Source: Saprospiraceae bacterium
Lineage (GTDB): Bacteria > Bacteroidota > Bacteroidia > Chitinophagales > Saprospiraceae
DNA length: 43,729 nt
Assembly (NCBI GenBank): GCA_022448995.1
Contig: JAKVCT010000012.1
Location: 1 to 43,729 of the forward strand
Direction of reading: 5' to 3'
Positions 35,396 through 43,729 of the stretch are shown here, piece by piece. Within the stretch, counting starts at the first letter, position 1; the number at the start of each line of letters is the position of its first letter. The position numbers were made by a program, and so were the translations under genes. The notes beneath the pieces were generated by a model that was not told the DNA's origin, did no database searches, and saw only the letters and a program-made list of their open reading frames with translations.

Positions 35396-36424
35396 TTATT
35401 CTTCCTGTTCTTTTAAGACAGGTTTGGTAATAAAGACTTCTTGTGCACGTTCTCTTATCACCCGATCATAGACAATTTTTCGTTTTAGAGAGAACCGTGC
35501 AATTTTTATGTAGATCTTAATTTGAGAGGTAGTATTCATATTCTTGCCACAAATTTTTACGGCATTAAACTCTCTCGCCCGATCTCGACTGATAATCCCA
35601 AACATAGAGGAACGTTTATCACCATATTGAATTTTGCTAGGATCGAAAGGCAATTTAGGGTTTCGTACCTGTAAGACTACACCTTCTGCCAAAGTAGATC
35701 GTGTCACAGGCATGGAACGTGTTAGCTCCATCCCAAAAGCGACTAGAGGCTCGTTGATTCCCTCCATTAACCAAGCAGGTGGTGGATTATTTTTGATTTT
35801 ATTATAAGCTTCTAAAGACTCTTCTCCTATTCCAATCCAATATACAGCATATTGATCTTCGTCGGGCCCCAATAATTGAAAATCTTCACAGAAATAACTA
35901 ATATCTTCTGGATTTCGGTTTGCACTTAAGGAGAGTTCTACCTCTTGCAAGTCTGGCCAAGGAACAGTATCAACCATCACTCGCTGAATAGAATCTTCAA
36001 AAATAGTAATCTTGATATCATCTAAGATTCGTTGATCCTCAAATTCATCTGGAATTACCTTAACGATTTTGACACGTGCTTTCTTAGGTAGGAGAGAATT
36101 ATTGTGGAAACCAAAGGAGAAAGACCCTTCTTTGGAAGAAGAAAGTCGTTGCTTCTTCACTTGTTGTACCTTTCGCGCTATTTGATTAAAATTATCGTCA
36201 GGTGTTTCAACTAAGATTTTAGACAATTTTCGTCCACCAAGTACATCTACATCCAATACGAGTAGCTCACTTGCTTTAATATCCTCTTCTGTGATCCAGT
36301 CAAACTGCTTGAAAGGACCAACACTAACTGTCTCCTCAAAAATGACTTCTTGGGTTTGGGCCGCTGTGCCCAAAGCAATCCCCATTAAGCACAATAAGTA
36401 TATCCAAGGTAGGGGCATTTTCAT
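35396..36424 (-). CDS. Secreted protein of unknown function, first gene of the module
   Basis: A 342-residue protein with a signal peptide (residues 1-22, ending AAQ). The mature part is beta-rich with many Lys/Glu residues, including a segment FDWITEEDIKASELLVLDVD and a second half with WIGIGEESLEAYNKI. No lipobox, membrane helix or known domain is seen. It is the most upstream gene of the minus-strand series, 60 bases before the smaller GH18-like gene, and is likely co-transcribed with it. It may be a periplasmic partner of the GH18-like pair. Confidence 0.72.
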   Translation of the reverse strand: MKMPLPWIYLLCLMGIALGTAAQTQEVIFEETVSVGPFKQFDWITEEDIKASELLVLDVDVLGGRKLSKILVETPDDNFNQIARKVQQVKKQRLSSSKEGSFSFGFHNNSLLPKKARVKIVKVIPDEFEDQRILDDIKITIFEDSIQRVMVDTVPWPDLQEVELSLSANRNPEDISYFCEDFQLLGPDEDQYAVYWIGIGEESLEAYNKIKNNPPPAWLMEGINEPLVAFGMELTRSMPVTRSTLAEGVVLQVRNPKLPFDPSKIQYGDKRSSMFGIISRDRAREFNAVKICGKNMNTTSQIKIYIKIARFSLKRKIVYDRVIRERAQEVFITKPVLKEQEE

Positions 36425-36470
36425 ATATAGAAAGGGTTATGTAGGTTTTATTATCTTGTTCTTTAGTAGT

Positions 36471-36638
36471 TATAGTTCGTTGATTTTTTGATGTTTAGTC
36501 AAAAATTGACAAATATCGTTGAGCTTCGTTGAGCACTTTGTGAGTGCTTACTTATTGATGATTGGTATTTTGTAAAACAAAATGAATTTCACACATCTTT
36601 TTAATCATCAATTAGTTACGAAAAATATACGAACTATT
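36471..36638. repeat. MITE-like element, family A, copy 4
   Basis: About 168 bp, beginning TATAGTTCGTTGATTTTTTG and ending ATATACGAACTATT. Inside are GTTGAGCACTTTGTGAG and TTTCACACATCTTTTTAATC, related to segments of copy 1. It sits directly upstream of the first injection-cluster gene. Confidence 0.65.
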
Positions 36639-37025
36639 GTTATTAGGATGCCTCAGTGAAAGATTAACAGTATGTAACACAGAGACAACCATGCTTAAAG
36701 CGTTCTTCTGCTTATATGATATGTTGACTAACTATCGGTATCAATTTCCTATTTCAGACTACGTTTGCCTCTTGGTCATCTAGGGCTATTTTTTAATTTG
36801 CTGTATAGGACAACCAATCGTCTAAAATTATAAAAGAAACAGAGATTCTAGAAATAGTCACATCAAAAAAACAAGAAAACATGCCTTATCATGACTACTT
36901 TTGCTTTGACAGGTACCAAATTAAACTTTTTTTTTAAAAAAATAGCTAAAAATGCAACCTTTTAAGTTAGAGGGCAGAATTCTCTAAGACAAAACATTGA
37001 GCATCCACCTATTAGTATATGAAAA

Positions 37026-37059
37026 AAGGTTTGATACACCTTTGAGTATATCAAACCTT
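37026..37059 (-). terminator. Intrinsic terminator after metH
   Basis: AAGGTTTGATA (37026-37036) pairs exactly with TATCAAACCTT (37049-37059). Read on the minus strand it is followed by six Ts (37027-37022). It lies about 125 bases past the metH stop. Confidence 0.8.
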
Positions 37060-37098
37060 ATAGACATTTTTTCTAGACACTCTACAATCTCAGTAATT

Positions 37099-37165
37099 CT
37101 ATGATTTATTAATTTTTAGTCAAGTCCTAAAGTGCTCAGTGAAACTAACAACCTATGAACTATTA
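37099..37165. repeat. MITE-like element, family A, copy 5 (short)
   Basis: About 67 bp, starting TATGATTTATTAATTTTTAG and ending GAAACTAACAACCTATGAAC plus TATTA. It keeps the terminal inverted repeat and an AGTGCTCAGTGAAAC block but has lost most of the interior. Confidence 0.5.
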
Positions 37166-37184
37166 AAGCTTATTTAAGTATTTT

Positions 37185-40100
37185 TTAAATATCATAATTC
37201 AGTACAGGCATCAACCAGCGTTCTACCTCTTCTGTAGTCATTCCCTTGCGTTTAGCATAAGATTCTACCTGATCCTTCTCAATATTCCCTAGCCCAAAAT
37301 ACTTAGATTTAGGATGAGAATAATACCAACCACTCACTGAAGCTGCAGGATACATAGCAAAGCTTTCTGTCAGGGAGATCCCAATCTGTTGTTCTACATC
37401 AAGAATATCAAATAATGTAGCCTTCTCCGTATGATCTGGACAAGCAGGATATCCTGGAGCAGGTCGAATCCCTTTGTAATTCTCCTTAATTAATTCATCA
37501 TTAGAGAAATTCTCTTCCTTGGCATAGCCCCAATACTCCTTACGTACACACTCATGCATATATTCAGCCAAAGCCTCCGCAAAACGATCAGCTAAAGCTT
37601 TGAGCATAATAGCACTATAATCATCATGTTCTTCTTCAAATTTGCGCACCCATTTTTCAATTCCCAAACCTGATGTAACAGCAAAGCCACCAATATAATC
37701 TTCTACTTCTGTTTCTTTGGGAGCAATAAAATCACTCAAGCAATTATTAGGCTGACCTGGTGCTTTTTGACGTTGTTGACGCAAATTATGCAAAATAGCC
37801 TTCACTTCTTCGCGATTATCTCCTGTATATAACTCAATATCATCCTGATGAATACTGTTGGCAGGGAAGAACCCAATCACGGCTCTAGCAGTCAACCATT
37901 TTTCTTCAATAAGTTGGTCAAGCATTGTTTGAGCATCTGCAAACAGTTTTTTGGCCTCCACCCCTACAATCTCATCTTCAAAAATCTTAGGATATTTACC
38001 ATGCAATTGCCAACTGATAAAGAAAGGTGTCCAATCAATATAGTTTCTTAATAAATTCAAATCAATATCATCAAAAACTTTGAATCCTAGGAAACTTGGT
38101 CTTACAGGTTTATGGTTTTCCCAATCCAGTTGTTGATGGTTCTTACGTGCCTTATTATAGGTTAGATAACGCTTGGCAGATTTGCGATTTCCTCTACGTT
38201 TGCGCACCAACTCTAGTTCATCCTGAACACCTTTAATATACTTATTCCGTTCTTCATCATTATGACTCAACAAAGTACTTGCAACAGTTACACTCCTAGA
38301 AGCATCCAAAACATGAACAGCTTGCCCTAGTTTATACTGAGGATCTATTTTAACAGCAGTATGTGTTTTAGAGGTAGTAGCTCCACCGATCAATAAAGGA
38401 ATATTAAACTGACGACGCTCCATCTCCTTGGCCACATAAACCATTTCATCCAACGATGGAGTAATCAAACCACTCAAACCAATCATATCTACATTCTCCT
38501 CTCTTGCTTTTTTGAGTATGGTATCACAAGGAACCATTACCCCCAAGTCAATAATTTCAAAATTATTACAAGCCAACACAACCCCCACAATATTTTTACC
38601 GATATCATGTACATCCCCTTTTACCGTTGCTAATAAGATTTTTCCTTTTGAACTACCTTCTGAGCCAGATTTTTCTTCCTCTATAAATGGTGTCAAATAG
38701 GCAACAGCTTGCTTCATTACACGAGCAGATTTCACCACCTGTGGCAAGAACATTTTACCTGCACCAAATAAATCACCCACCACATTCATTCCATCCATCA
38801 GAGGTCCCTCAATCACTTGTAGAGAAGCATCCAAAGTTTGACGCACCTCTTCTGTATCTTCTATGATATACTTGGTAATTCCTTTTACCAAAGCATGAGT
38901 TAATCGCTCTCGAACAGGCAATTCACGCCATGATAAATCTACCTGACGTTTTTTTCCTGTTCCTTTCACGCGCTCTGCATATTCCATCAAACGTTCAGTA
39001 GCTTCAGCATTCCGATTAAAGATTAAATCTTCTACACGTTCTAAGAGTTCTTTAGGAATATTTTCATACACTTCAATCATTCCTGCGTTTACAATTCCCA
39101 TGTCCATTCCAGCTTGAATAGCATGAAACAGGAAAGCCGAGTGAATAGCCTCTCGAATAACATTATTTCCTCTAAAAGAAAAGGATAAATTACTCACCCC
39201 GCCACTGATTTTCACCAATGGCATCAGTTTTTTGATCTGCTTGCAAGCTTCTATGAAATAAATACCATAATCATTATGTTCTTCAATTCCTGTCCCAATT
39301 GCAAAGATATTAGGGTCAAAAATAATATCCTGAGGTTTAACTCCTACTTGCTCTGTTAGTATTTTATAAGCTCGGTAGCAAATTTCTACCTTGCGTTCTG
39401 TGGTGTCTGCTTGCCCTTTTTCATCAAATGCCATAACAATCATAGCAGCACCATAGCGTTTCACTAATCGTGCTTGACGAATAAACTCCTCTTCTCCTTC
39501 CTTCATGGAAATAGAATTAACAATTGCTTTTCCTTGCACACATTTCAGTCCTGCTTCAATTACCTCAAACTTGGAGGAATCAATCATAATCGGCAACTTG
39601 GCAATATCGGGCTCAGCAGCTAATAAATTCAAGAAAGTAATCATAGCTTCCTTCGAATCTAGTAAACCTTCGTCCATATTTACATCAATTACCTGTGCAC
39701 CACCTTCTACTTGCTGTCGTGCTACAGACAAAGCTTCCTCATAGTTACCATTCTTGATCAAACGAGCAAACTTGCGTGAGCCTGTTACATTAGTTCTTTC
39801 TCCTACATTGATAAAGTTGAAATTTTCACGGACGATCAAAGGTTCTAACCCACTATACATGGATAGAGAGCTTGCCCTGGTTCTATCTCTGGGCGTAAAT
39901 CGACGCACTACATTTGCTATAGCTTCGATATGTTCAGGTGAGGTTCCGCAGCATCCTCCCACAATATTAACCAAACCATCTTGTGCAAAGTCTTGTAGAT
40001 ACCCTCCCATTTCTTCAGCTCCTTGGTCATAGCCTCCCAGTTCATTAGGTAGACCTGCATTGGGATAAGCACTAATGTAGCAATCTGCCAATTTAGAAAG

Positions 40101-40898
40101 TGCTTCAATATGAGGACGCATTTCAGTTGCCCCCAATGCACAATTCAGTCCTACACTAAAAACATTCATATGACTAATCGAGATCCAAAAAGCCTCTACA
40201 GTTTGCCCAGAAAGTGTACGTCCACTAGCATCAGTGATCGTTCCTGAAATCATGATGGGATAATCAACTCCAACATCTTCGCAGTATTTGTCAATAGCAA
40301 ATAAAGCTGCCTTACTATTTAATGTATCAAAAATGGTTTCTACCAAAAATACATCTGCTCCACCATCTGCCAAACCACGTACTTGCTCGTAGTAAGCATC
40401 CACCAACTCTTCAAAAGTTACGGAACGATGCCCTGGGTTATTCACGTCAGACGACATAGACGCTGTCTTGTTGGTTGGTCCCAAAGCACCAGCTACAAAA
40501 CGAGGTTGTTTAGGAGTAAGTTGATTGTAATAATCAACTGCTTTACGAGCACATTTTGCAGAAGCATAATTCATCTCATAAGCCATCTCAGGCATTTTAT
40601 AATCTTCCTGAGAAATTGAATTCGCATTAAAGGTATTCGTTTCTACAAAATCTGCACCTACTTCGAGATAAGCCTTATGTATAGCTTCAATTATATCTGG
40701 TCGAGTTAGAGATAATAACTCATTATTTCCTTTTAAATCCATGCTGTAGTCCGCAAATCGATCTCCTCGATAATCTTTTTCGGTTAACTCATACTCCTGG
40801 ATCATTGTTCCCATTGCACCATCAATAACCATGATGCGTTGTGCAGCTATCTGATGAAGCTGCTTTAGCGTATCTTTTTTAAGATTCGTTTTCAACAT
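37185..40898 (-). CDS. metH: Methionine synthase, cobalamin-dependent
   Basis: A 1237-residue MetH, close to the usual length, that transfers a methyl group from methyltetrahydrofolate to homocysteine through cobalamin. Order: homocysteine domain (to about 330) with zinc ligands GLNCALGA and GGCCGTSP; pterin domain with [19 protein letters not shown]; cap and B12-binding domain with [14 protein letters not shown] (histidine is the cobalt ligand) and [13 protein letters not shown]; and the AdoMet reactivation domain with [15 protein letters not shown] near the end. All four domains are in one chain, so it needs no separate activator. It stands alone with its own terminator. A cobalamin riboswitch was not found upstream. 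Confidence 0.98.
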   Translation of the reverse strand: MLKTNLKKDTLKQLHQIAAQRIMVIDGAMGTMIQEYELTEKDYRGDRFADYSMDLKGNNELLSLTRPDIIEAIHKAYLEVGADFVETNTFNANSISQEDYKMPEMAYEMNYASAKCARKAVDYYNQLTPKQPRFVAGALGPTNKTASMSSDVNNPGHRSVTFEELVDAYYEQVRGLADGGADVFLVETIFDTLNSKAALFAIDKYCEDVGVDYPIMISGTITDASGRTLSGQTVEAFWISISHMNVFSVGLNCALGATEMRPHIEALSKLADCYISAYPNAGLPNELGGYDQGAEEMGGYLQDFAQDGLVNIVGGCCGTSPEHIEAIANVVRRFTPRDRTRASSLSMYSGLEPLIVRENFNFINVGERTNVTGSRKFARLIKNGNYEEALSVARQQVEGGAQVIDVNMDEGLLDSKEAMITFLNLLAAEPDIAKLPIMIDSSKFEVIEAGLKCVQGKAIVNSISMKEGEEEFIRQARLVKRYGAAMIVMAFDEKGQADTTERKVEICYRAYKILTEQVGVKPQDIIFDPNIFAIGTGIEEHNDYGIYFIEACKQIKKLMPLVKISGGVSNLSFSFRGNNVIREAIHSAFLFHAIQAGMDMGIVNAGMIEVYENIPKELLERVEDLIFNRNAEATERLMEYAERVKGTGKKRQVDLSWRELPVRERLTHALVKGITKYIIEDTEEVRQTLDASLQVIEGPLMDGMNVVGDLFGAGKMFLPQVVKSARVMKQAVAYLTPFIEEEKSGSEGSSKGKILLATVKGDVHDIGKNIVGVVLACNNFEIIDLGVMVPCDTILKKAREENVDMIGLSGLITPSLDEMVYVAKEMERRQFNIPLLIGGATTSKTHTAVKIDPQYKLGQAVHVLDASRSVTVASTLLSHNDEERNKYIKGVQDELELVRKRRGNRKSAKRYLTYNKARKNHQQLDWENHKPVRPSFLGFKVFDDIDLNLLRNYIDWTPFFISWQLHGKYPKIFEDEIVGVEAKKLFADAQTMLDQLIEEKWLTARAVIGFFPANSIHQDDIELYTGDNREEVKAILHNLRQQRQKAPGQPNNCLSDFIAPKETEVEDYIGGFAVTSGLGIEKWVRKFEEEHDDYSAIMLKALADRFAEALAEYMHECVRKEYWGYAKEENFSNDELIKENYKGIRPAPGYPACPDHTEKATLFDILDVEQQIGISLTESFAMYPAASVSGWYYSHPKSKYFGLGNIEKDQVESYAKRKGMTTEEVERWLMPVLNYDI

Positions 40899-41434
40899 CT
40901 AATTAAAATTTAATACCTGCTTTTATCTTGATAGAATGTGTCATTTTACAGCATTTACCTGCTACATTTTGACTGTAAAAAAGGAAAGCTTACTGGTGAT
41001 ATGGGCTCCCCACAAAACAGGTTTTAGTTAAATATACTACAATCTTGAGTCAACGTTCTTCCTCATTTAGTCTGAGCTAATTAAGAAGAACTGACTTGAG
41101 ATACCCACCCTAATAGAAACATCTGAGAAACAGAAAAAGATTTGTGTTTCTACGCTTTGTTTCTTCTAAATTCTTTTTTGTTGTACACTGTTTTGAGGAG
41201 CAAGTTGGTGGCAAAGCCAACTAGACATGCTCAGTCCTTAATGCTTTGATAATTAAGGCAGAGCAAAAGTATTGATAAAGTCGATAAAAATCAATCTTCT
41301 CGGAAAAAATCTCTAAAAACTTTCTTTAAATTATGGGGTTTTAGGCTAAAATATGTGTATTTGCTCATTATTCTAGCTCTGAATCCCCTATATCTAAACC
41401 CAAAGATGAGTAGGGAGACCCAGAACTTAAATAT
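40899..41434. other. 536-bp upstream region of metH
   Basis: No gene. It has one partial inverted repeat (GTTGGTGGCAAAGCCAACTAG near 41203-41225, resembling the arms at the left edge of the window) and a GAAACA/TGTTTC palindrome near 41126-41150. No conserved riboswitch core is apparent. Confidence 0.5.
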
Positions 41435-42424
41435 CTACAGGGTAGAATCTTTTTGGAGGATAAATGACAAAATGACTTCACTGTCCTCTTTACCTATATT
41501 TTTCAGATGCTCTCTAGAACGTTGAGCAATAGGATGTTTTGCAAAATTCCTGATAAGATACTCATGCAATTGTCTCGCTTCCAACTCATGATCAGATTTT
41601 AGTATTTTGCGAATTTCTTTTTTAGATAAAATCCCCGCTGTTTTACGATTGCGTTTGGCACGACGTCGAAACTTGGGGAGCTCTTCGTAGTAACAAGCTA
41701 GCTCAAAAAGCATTTTAGGATAGGCATTATAATTAGGATAGTTATCCTTGATTTGCGTTAAAAACTCCACAGCAATCATAGGTTCATCCATTGTAGCCGC
41801 TAACTTTGATCCTCTGTCACAAAAAATTGCAGTATTTTCTTTCTGTTTAAACTTAACAACATACTCAGCATACTTAGCTAACATCGCTTCTCCTACAACT
41901 ATATCCGTTTGTCTGGGTTGTTGAGGGTCATCTAATTTAGCATTTAATCGTTCTATTTCGATCTGCATTTTCTGATCTTCGGGTAAGAAGAAAAACTCTG
42001 CACGAGCTGTACCTTCTCCATCTGGATAACGATATAGATAATTGATAAATAATTTTTTTGCTCTAGTTTTGTACTGTAAGGAATCGTCGTAAATAATAGC
42101 TGCTAGTAATAAAGCTTCCTCTGTTTTACCCGTTACTGAAAATTTAGATAGAATCTGTTCTAAATCTTGAACTGCTTTTTCTGAATTTCCTAACTCTAAA
42201 TGGACTTCTGCTGCTCGATATAGGTAAGTTGCATTTTTTTGAGGATCGTGAAATGTATTTACATAAGTGTAATACTGATATAAGAGTTGATTAATTACGC
42301 TATCCGCCTTATTTATGGTATACAACTCTTCTAATTGGCTTATCTGCTCCTCCTGAGCAGCCTGCTCTGAGGAACATGCAAAAACAATCAAAAAAAGAAA
42401 TATGAAAGAATAAGATGGTTGCAT
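41435..42424 (-). CDS. Lipoprotein with TPR-like helical repeats
   Basis: A 329-residue predicted lipoprotein: an N-terminal hydrophobic stretch ending in the lipobox VFACSS, with Cys17 lipidated. The mature part is almost all helical with a repeated A-x-Y-x-x-A/E pattern (TYLYRAAEVHLELGNSEKAV; EALLLAAIIYDDS; FLTQIKDNYP; LFELACYYEELPK), suggesting TPR-like repeats and a protein-protein scaffold facing the periplasm. It resembles BamD-type TPR lipoproteins in layout, but the repeat number and the basic middle (RRRAKRNRKT) differ, so no assignment is made. It diverges from the LysM gene. Confidence 0.75.
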   Translation of the reverse strand: MQPSYSFIFLFLIVFACSSEQAAQEEQISQLEELYTINKADSVINQLLYQYYTYVNTFHDPQKNATYLYRAAEVHLELGNSEKAVQDLEQILSKFSVTGKTEEALLLAAIIYDDSLQYKTRAKKLFINYLYRYPDGEGTARAEFFFLPEDQKMQIEIERLNAKLDDPQQPRQTDIVVGEAMLAKYAEYVVKFKQKENTAIFCDRGSKLAATMDEPMIAVEFLTQIKDNYPNYNAYPKMLFELACYYEELPKFRRRAKRNRKTAGILSKKEIRKILKSDHELEARQLHEYLIRNFAKHPIAQRSREHLKNIGKEDSEVILSFILQKDSTL

Positions 42425-42799
42425 AGAGAATAAGTATTTTGAATTGGAGGCTGGAGGTTAGACTTCATATCAAGATACAGCTTTTTTTGGAAAGCATCTT
42501 CATTTGTGTATAATTTTTATATGTGAAAACACTTTCGAGATAAAAAATCTCTTGATAAACCTAAAAGCAAGTTCTAATCATACTATATATATGTCATAAT
42601 CACTTATCAATTTCTCAAATCAATGAAATTAGTGCGTTAAAAATGACTTTTAAACAACTGCTTACTAACATCTTTCACAAAATTCTAAGAAAACCTAAGC
42701 AATTTTAGCTTTTTATTTTATAGCTTTTTATATATTAGACTTGCTTAAACAGATTCTACTATTACAAATTTTATACTCAACAATTCAAAACCAACCTTT
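42425..42799. other. 375-bp AT-rich divergent promoter region
   Basis: No gene. It lies between two divergent genes and contains one TTTTTAAACAACTGC motif (42648), a relative of the recurring TTTAAACAACTTC. No exact TAnnTTTG was found. Confidence 0.4.
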
Positions 42800-43558
42800 A
42801 TGAATGTTCTTAAAATCAACTTGCTAATTTTAGCATTATTCTTTGTACAAAATACTTTTGCACAACCTAAAGATATTACCAATCTAATTAAAAACGAGTA
42901 TACAGACAGTGGTATCACAGAGTATGTACACACTGTAAGAAAGGGAGAAAACCTAAGTAAAATAGCCAAAAAATATAAGATGAGCTTGGAAGAACTTGTT
43001 GCCCTAGGGAATATAGGTGATGATCTTAAAATAGGGGGAAATGTTGTTATTTGGAGAAGTTATGCACCTAAAAAGAAAAGTGTTAATATTTGTGAGGGTT
43101 TTGAGCTAGAACGTGTAATTCTAAATCAAGATACAATTCTCCATTACTACACTGTAAAAGATGGAGATAATTTGTATGGTATTGCCAAATGCTCAGGAAC
43201 ACAGGTCACCAGCTTGATGCAACTCAATGAAACAATCAGCTCTAAAAAAGGATATGCTATTTATCCTAATCAAAGATTGGTTATACAACGAGAGGTAAGA
43301 AATATACCTGTAGCTCCAGCAACTAACATACAGTATAAAATCGAGAAGAAAAGACATGTTGTTGCTGATGGAGAAACCATCTACAGTATTGCACAAAAAT
43401 ACAATACTACCCCCAGTAAAATGCAACGTTATAATAAAAAGTTAGATACAATTAAAGTAGGACAAACGATTGTAGTTCCTGCAAGAATTCCCATTCCTGA
43501 AGTTACGCCTAATGCAGCTGGAAACAAGCCTTTGGTAAAACCTTCTACTACTAAGTAG
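42800..43558 (+). CDS. Secreted protein with three LysM domains
   Basis: A 252-residue exported protein with a signal peptide ending near FAQ (residue 22). Three LysM modules follow, about 42-86 (YVHTVRKGENLSKIAKKYK), 115-162 (YYTVKDGDNLYGIAKCSG) and 185-228 (RHVVADGETIYSIAQKYN), each with the family's V-x-x-G-[DE]-[NT]-L/I start and ending in a P-x-Q or V-G-Q turn. LysM modules bind peptidoglycan or chitin. No catalytic domain follows, so it is a binding protein. The C-terminal tail is low complexity (KPLVKPSTTK). It should not be confused with the missing CIS tube-initiator LysM protein, which is cytoplasmic and lies within the cluster. Confidence 0.9.
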   Translation: MNVLKINLLILALFFVQNTFAQPKDITNLIKNEYTDSGITEYVHTVRKGENLSKIAKKYKMSLEELVALGNIGDDLKIGGNVVIWRSYAPKKKSVNICEGFELERVILNQDTILHYYTVKDGDNLYGIAKCSGTQVTSLMQLNETISSKKGYAIYPNQRLVIQREVRNIPVAPATNIQYKIEKKRHVVADGETIYSIAQKYNTTPSKMQRYNKKLDTIKVGQTIVVPARIPIPEVTPNAAGNKPLVKPSTTK

Positions 43559-43729
43559 TTGAGTAGATGGACATAATTATTTATAGTTAATGCACAAGAT
43601 TTAGCTTCACTGAGCCTTTCTGAGTTAGTAATTATCATCTATTAACAATAATTAAGTAGATAGCCACAATTAATTTATATTTAATTTAATCAGCCTTTTT
43701 GCGCTGCACTTTGTTAAAAAGCCTCGTGA
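43559..43729. repeat. Right-edge spacer with family B and A repeat fragments
   Basis: AGTAGATGGACATAATT (43562-43578) and AAGTAGATAGCCACAATT (43654-43671) are arms of family B, and TTTAGCTTCACTGAGCC (near 43597) belongs to the family A interior. The arms are in direct order here, unlike at 8366 and 16778, so these are probably fragments of two insertions. No gene. Confidence 0.45.

Larger units (their letters stand above)
36425..37184. other. 760-bp spacer between metH and the injection cluster
   Basis: No gene. It carries family A repeats at 36471-36638 and 37099-37165, AT-rich sequence in between, and the metH terminator. The region upstream of the cluster's first gene (start 36424) is probably where the cluster's main promoter lies, but no exact TAnnTTTG element stands out. 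Confidence 0.5.

Noticed and set aside
39505..40032. Plus-strand frames inside metH
   Set aside because: They lie opposite highly conserved MetH domains and have no recognisable product.
40899..41200. Possible cobalamin or SAM riboswitch upstream of metH
   Set aside because: No B12-box or SAM-riboswitch core was found on the minus strand; only weak palindromes are present.
42800..43558. The triple-LysM protein as the missing CIS tube initiator
   Set aside because: It has a signal peptide and three LysM modules, lies outside the cluster on the other strand and lacks the Afp7-type core.

Overview
The window looks like a chromosomal segment from a low-GC, marine-type member of the Bacteroidota. 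Evidence for this: a secreted protein with a type A type IX secretion C-terminal sorting domain (1518-2660), a GWxTD lipoprotein (6278-7480), start codons preceded by A-rich leaders rather than Shine-Dalgarno sequences, and several TAnnTTTG promoter elements. A Saprospiria/Aureispira-like source is a reasonable guess, but the sequence alone does not prove it. No rRNA, tRNA or CRISPR array was seen.

Layout. Positions 1-12300 hold housekeeping and accessory genes on both strands: a short-chain dehydrogenase, a T9SS cargo protein, a PLP-dependent threonine/serine dehydratase, a four-helix membrane protein, a VWA protein, a TIM-barrel epimerase, a GWxTD lipoprotein, a GNAT acetyltransferase, a secreted protein with a duplicated Cys/His motif, a membrane-anchored unknown and a LOG-family protein. 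Positions 12322-36424 are all on the minus strand and form the centrepiece, a contractile injection system (CIS) cluster. Positions 37185-43558 carry metH, a lipoprotein with TPR-like helices and a triple-LysM secreted protein.

The CIS cluster, in order of transcription, encodes: a secreted unknown; two paralogous GH18-like proteins with three C-terminal membrane helices each; a two-helix membrane protein; a DUF4255 (Afp16/Pvc16 N-terminal type) protein; a conserved-looking unknown; the sheath; three gp19-like tube proteins; a DUF5908-like small protein; a full-length Vgr spike; a PAAR tip; gp25; a 1315-residue baseplate J-like protein; a fibre-like protein; a previously uncounted 57-residue protein; and a 1002-residue Afp12-like baseplate protein. 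I see no LysM-type tube initiator, tape measure or AAA+ ATPase in the window. The most interesting idea is that the upstream envelope module (signal peptide, GH18 domain, membrane anchor) belongs to the injection machine and makes it a membrane-associated, cell-wall-modifying CIS rather than a freely released particle. This is an inference from order, strand and domain content.

The spaces between genes are unusually rich in structured repeats. These include a MITE-like family with terminal inverted repeats around TAATAGTTCGTT (about five copies), a second family bounded by AAGTAGCTAGCC / GTCCACCTACTT, a recurring TTTAAACAACTTC motif, two hairpins that share a loop while their stems covary, and a 49-bp inverted repeat at the left edge. 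Hairpin terminators and promoter-like sites inside the CIS cluster suggest that sheath, tube and fibre levels are set separately.
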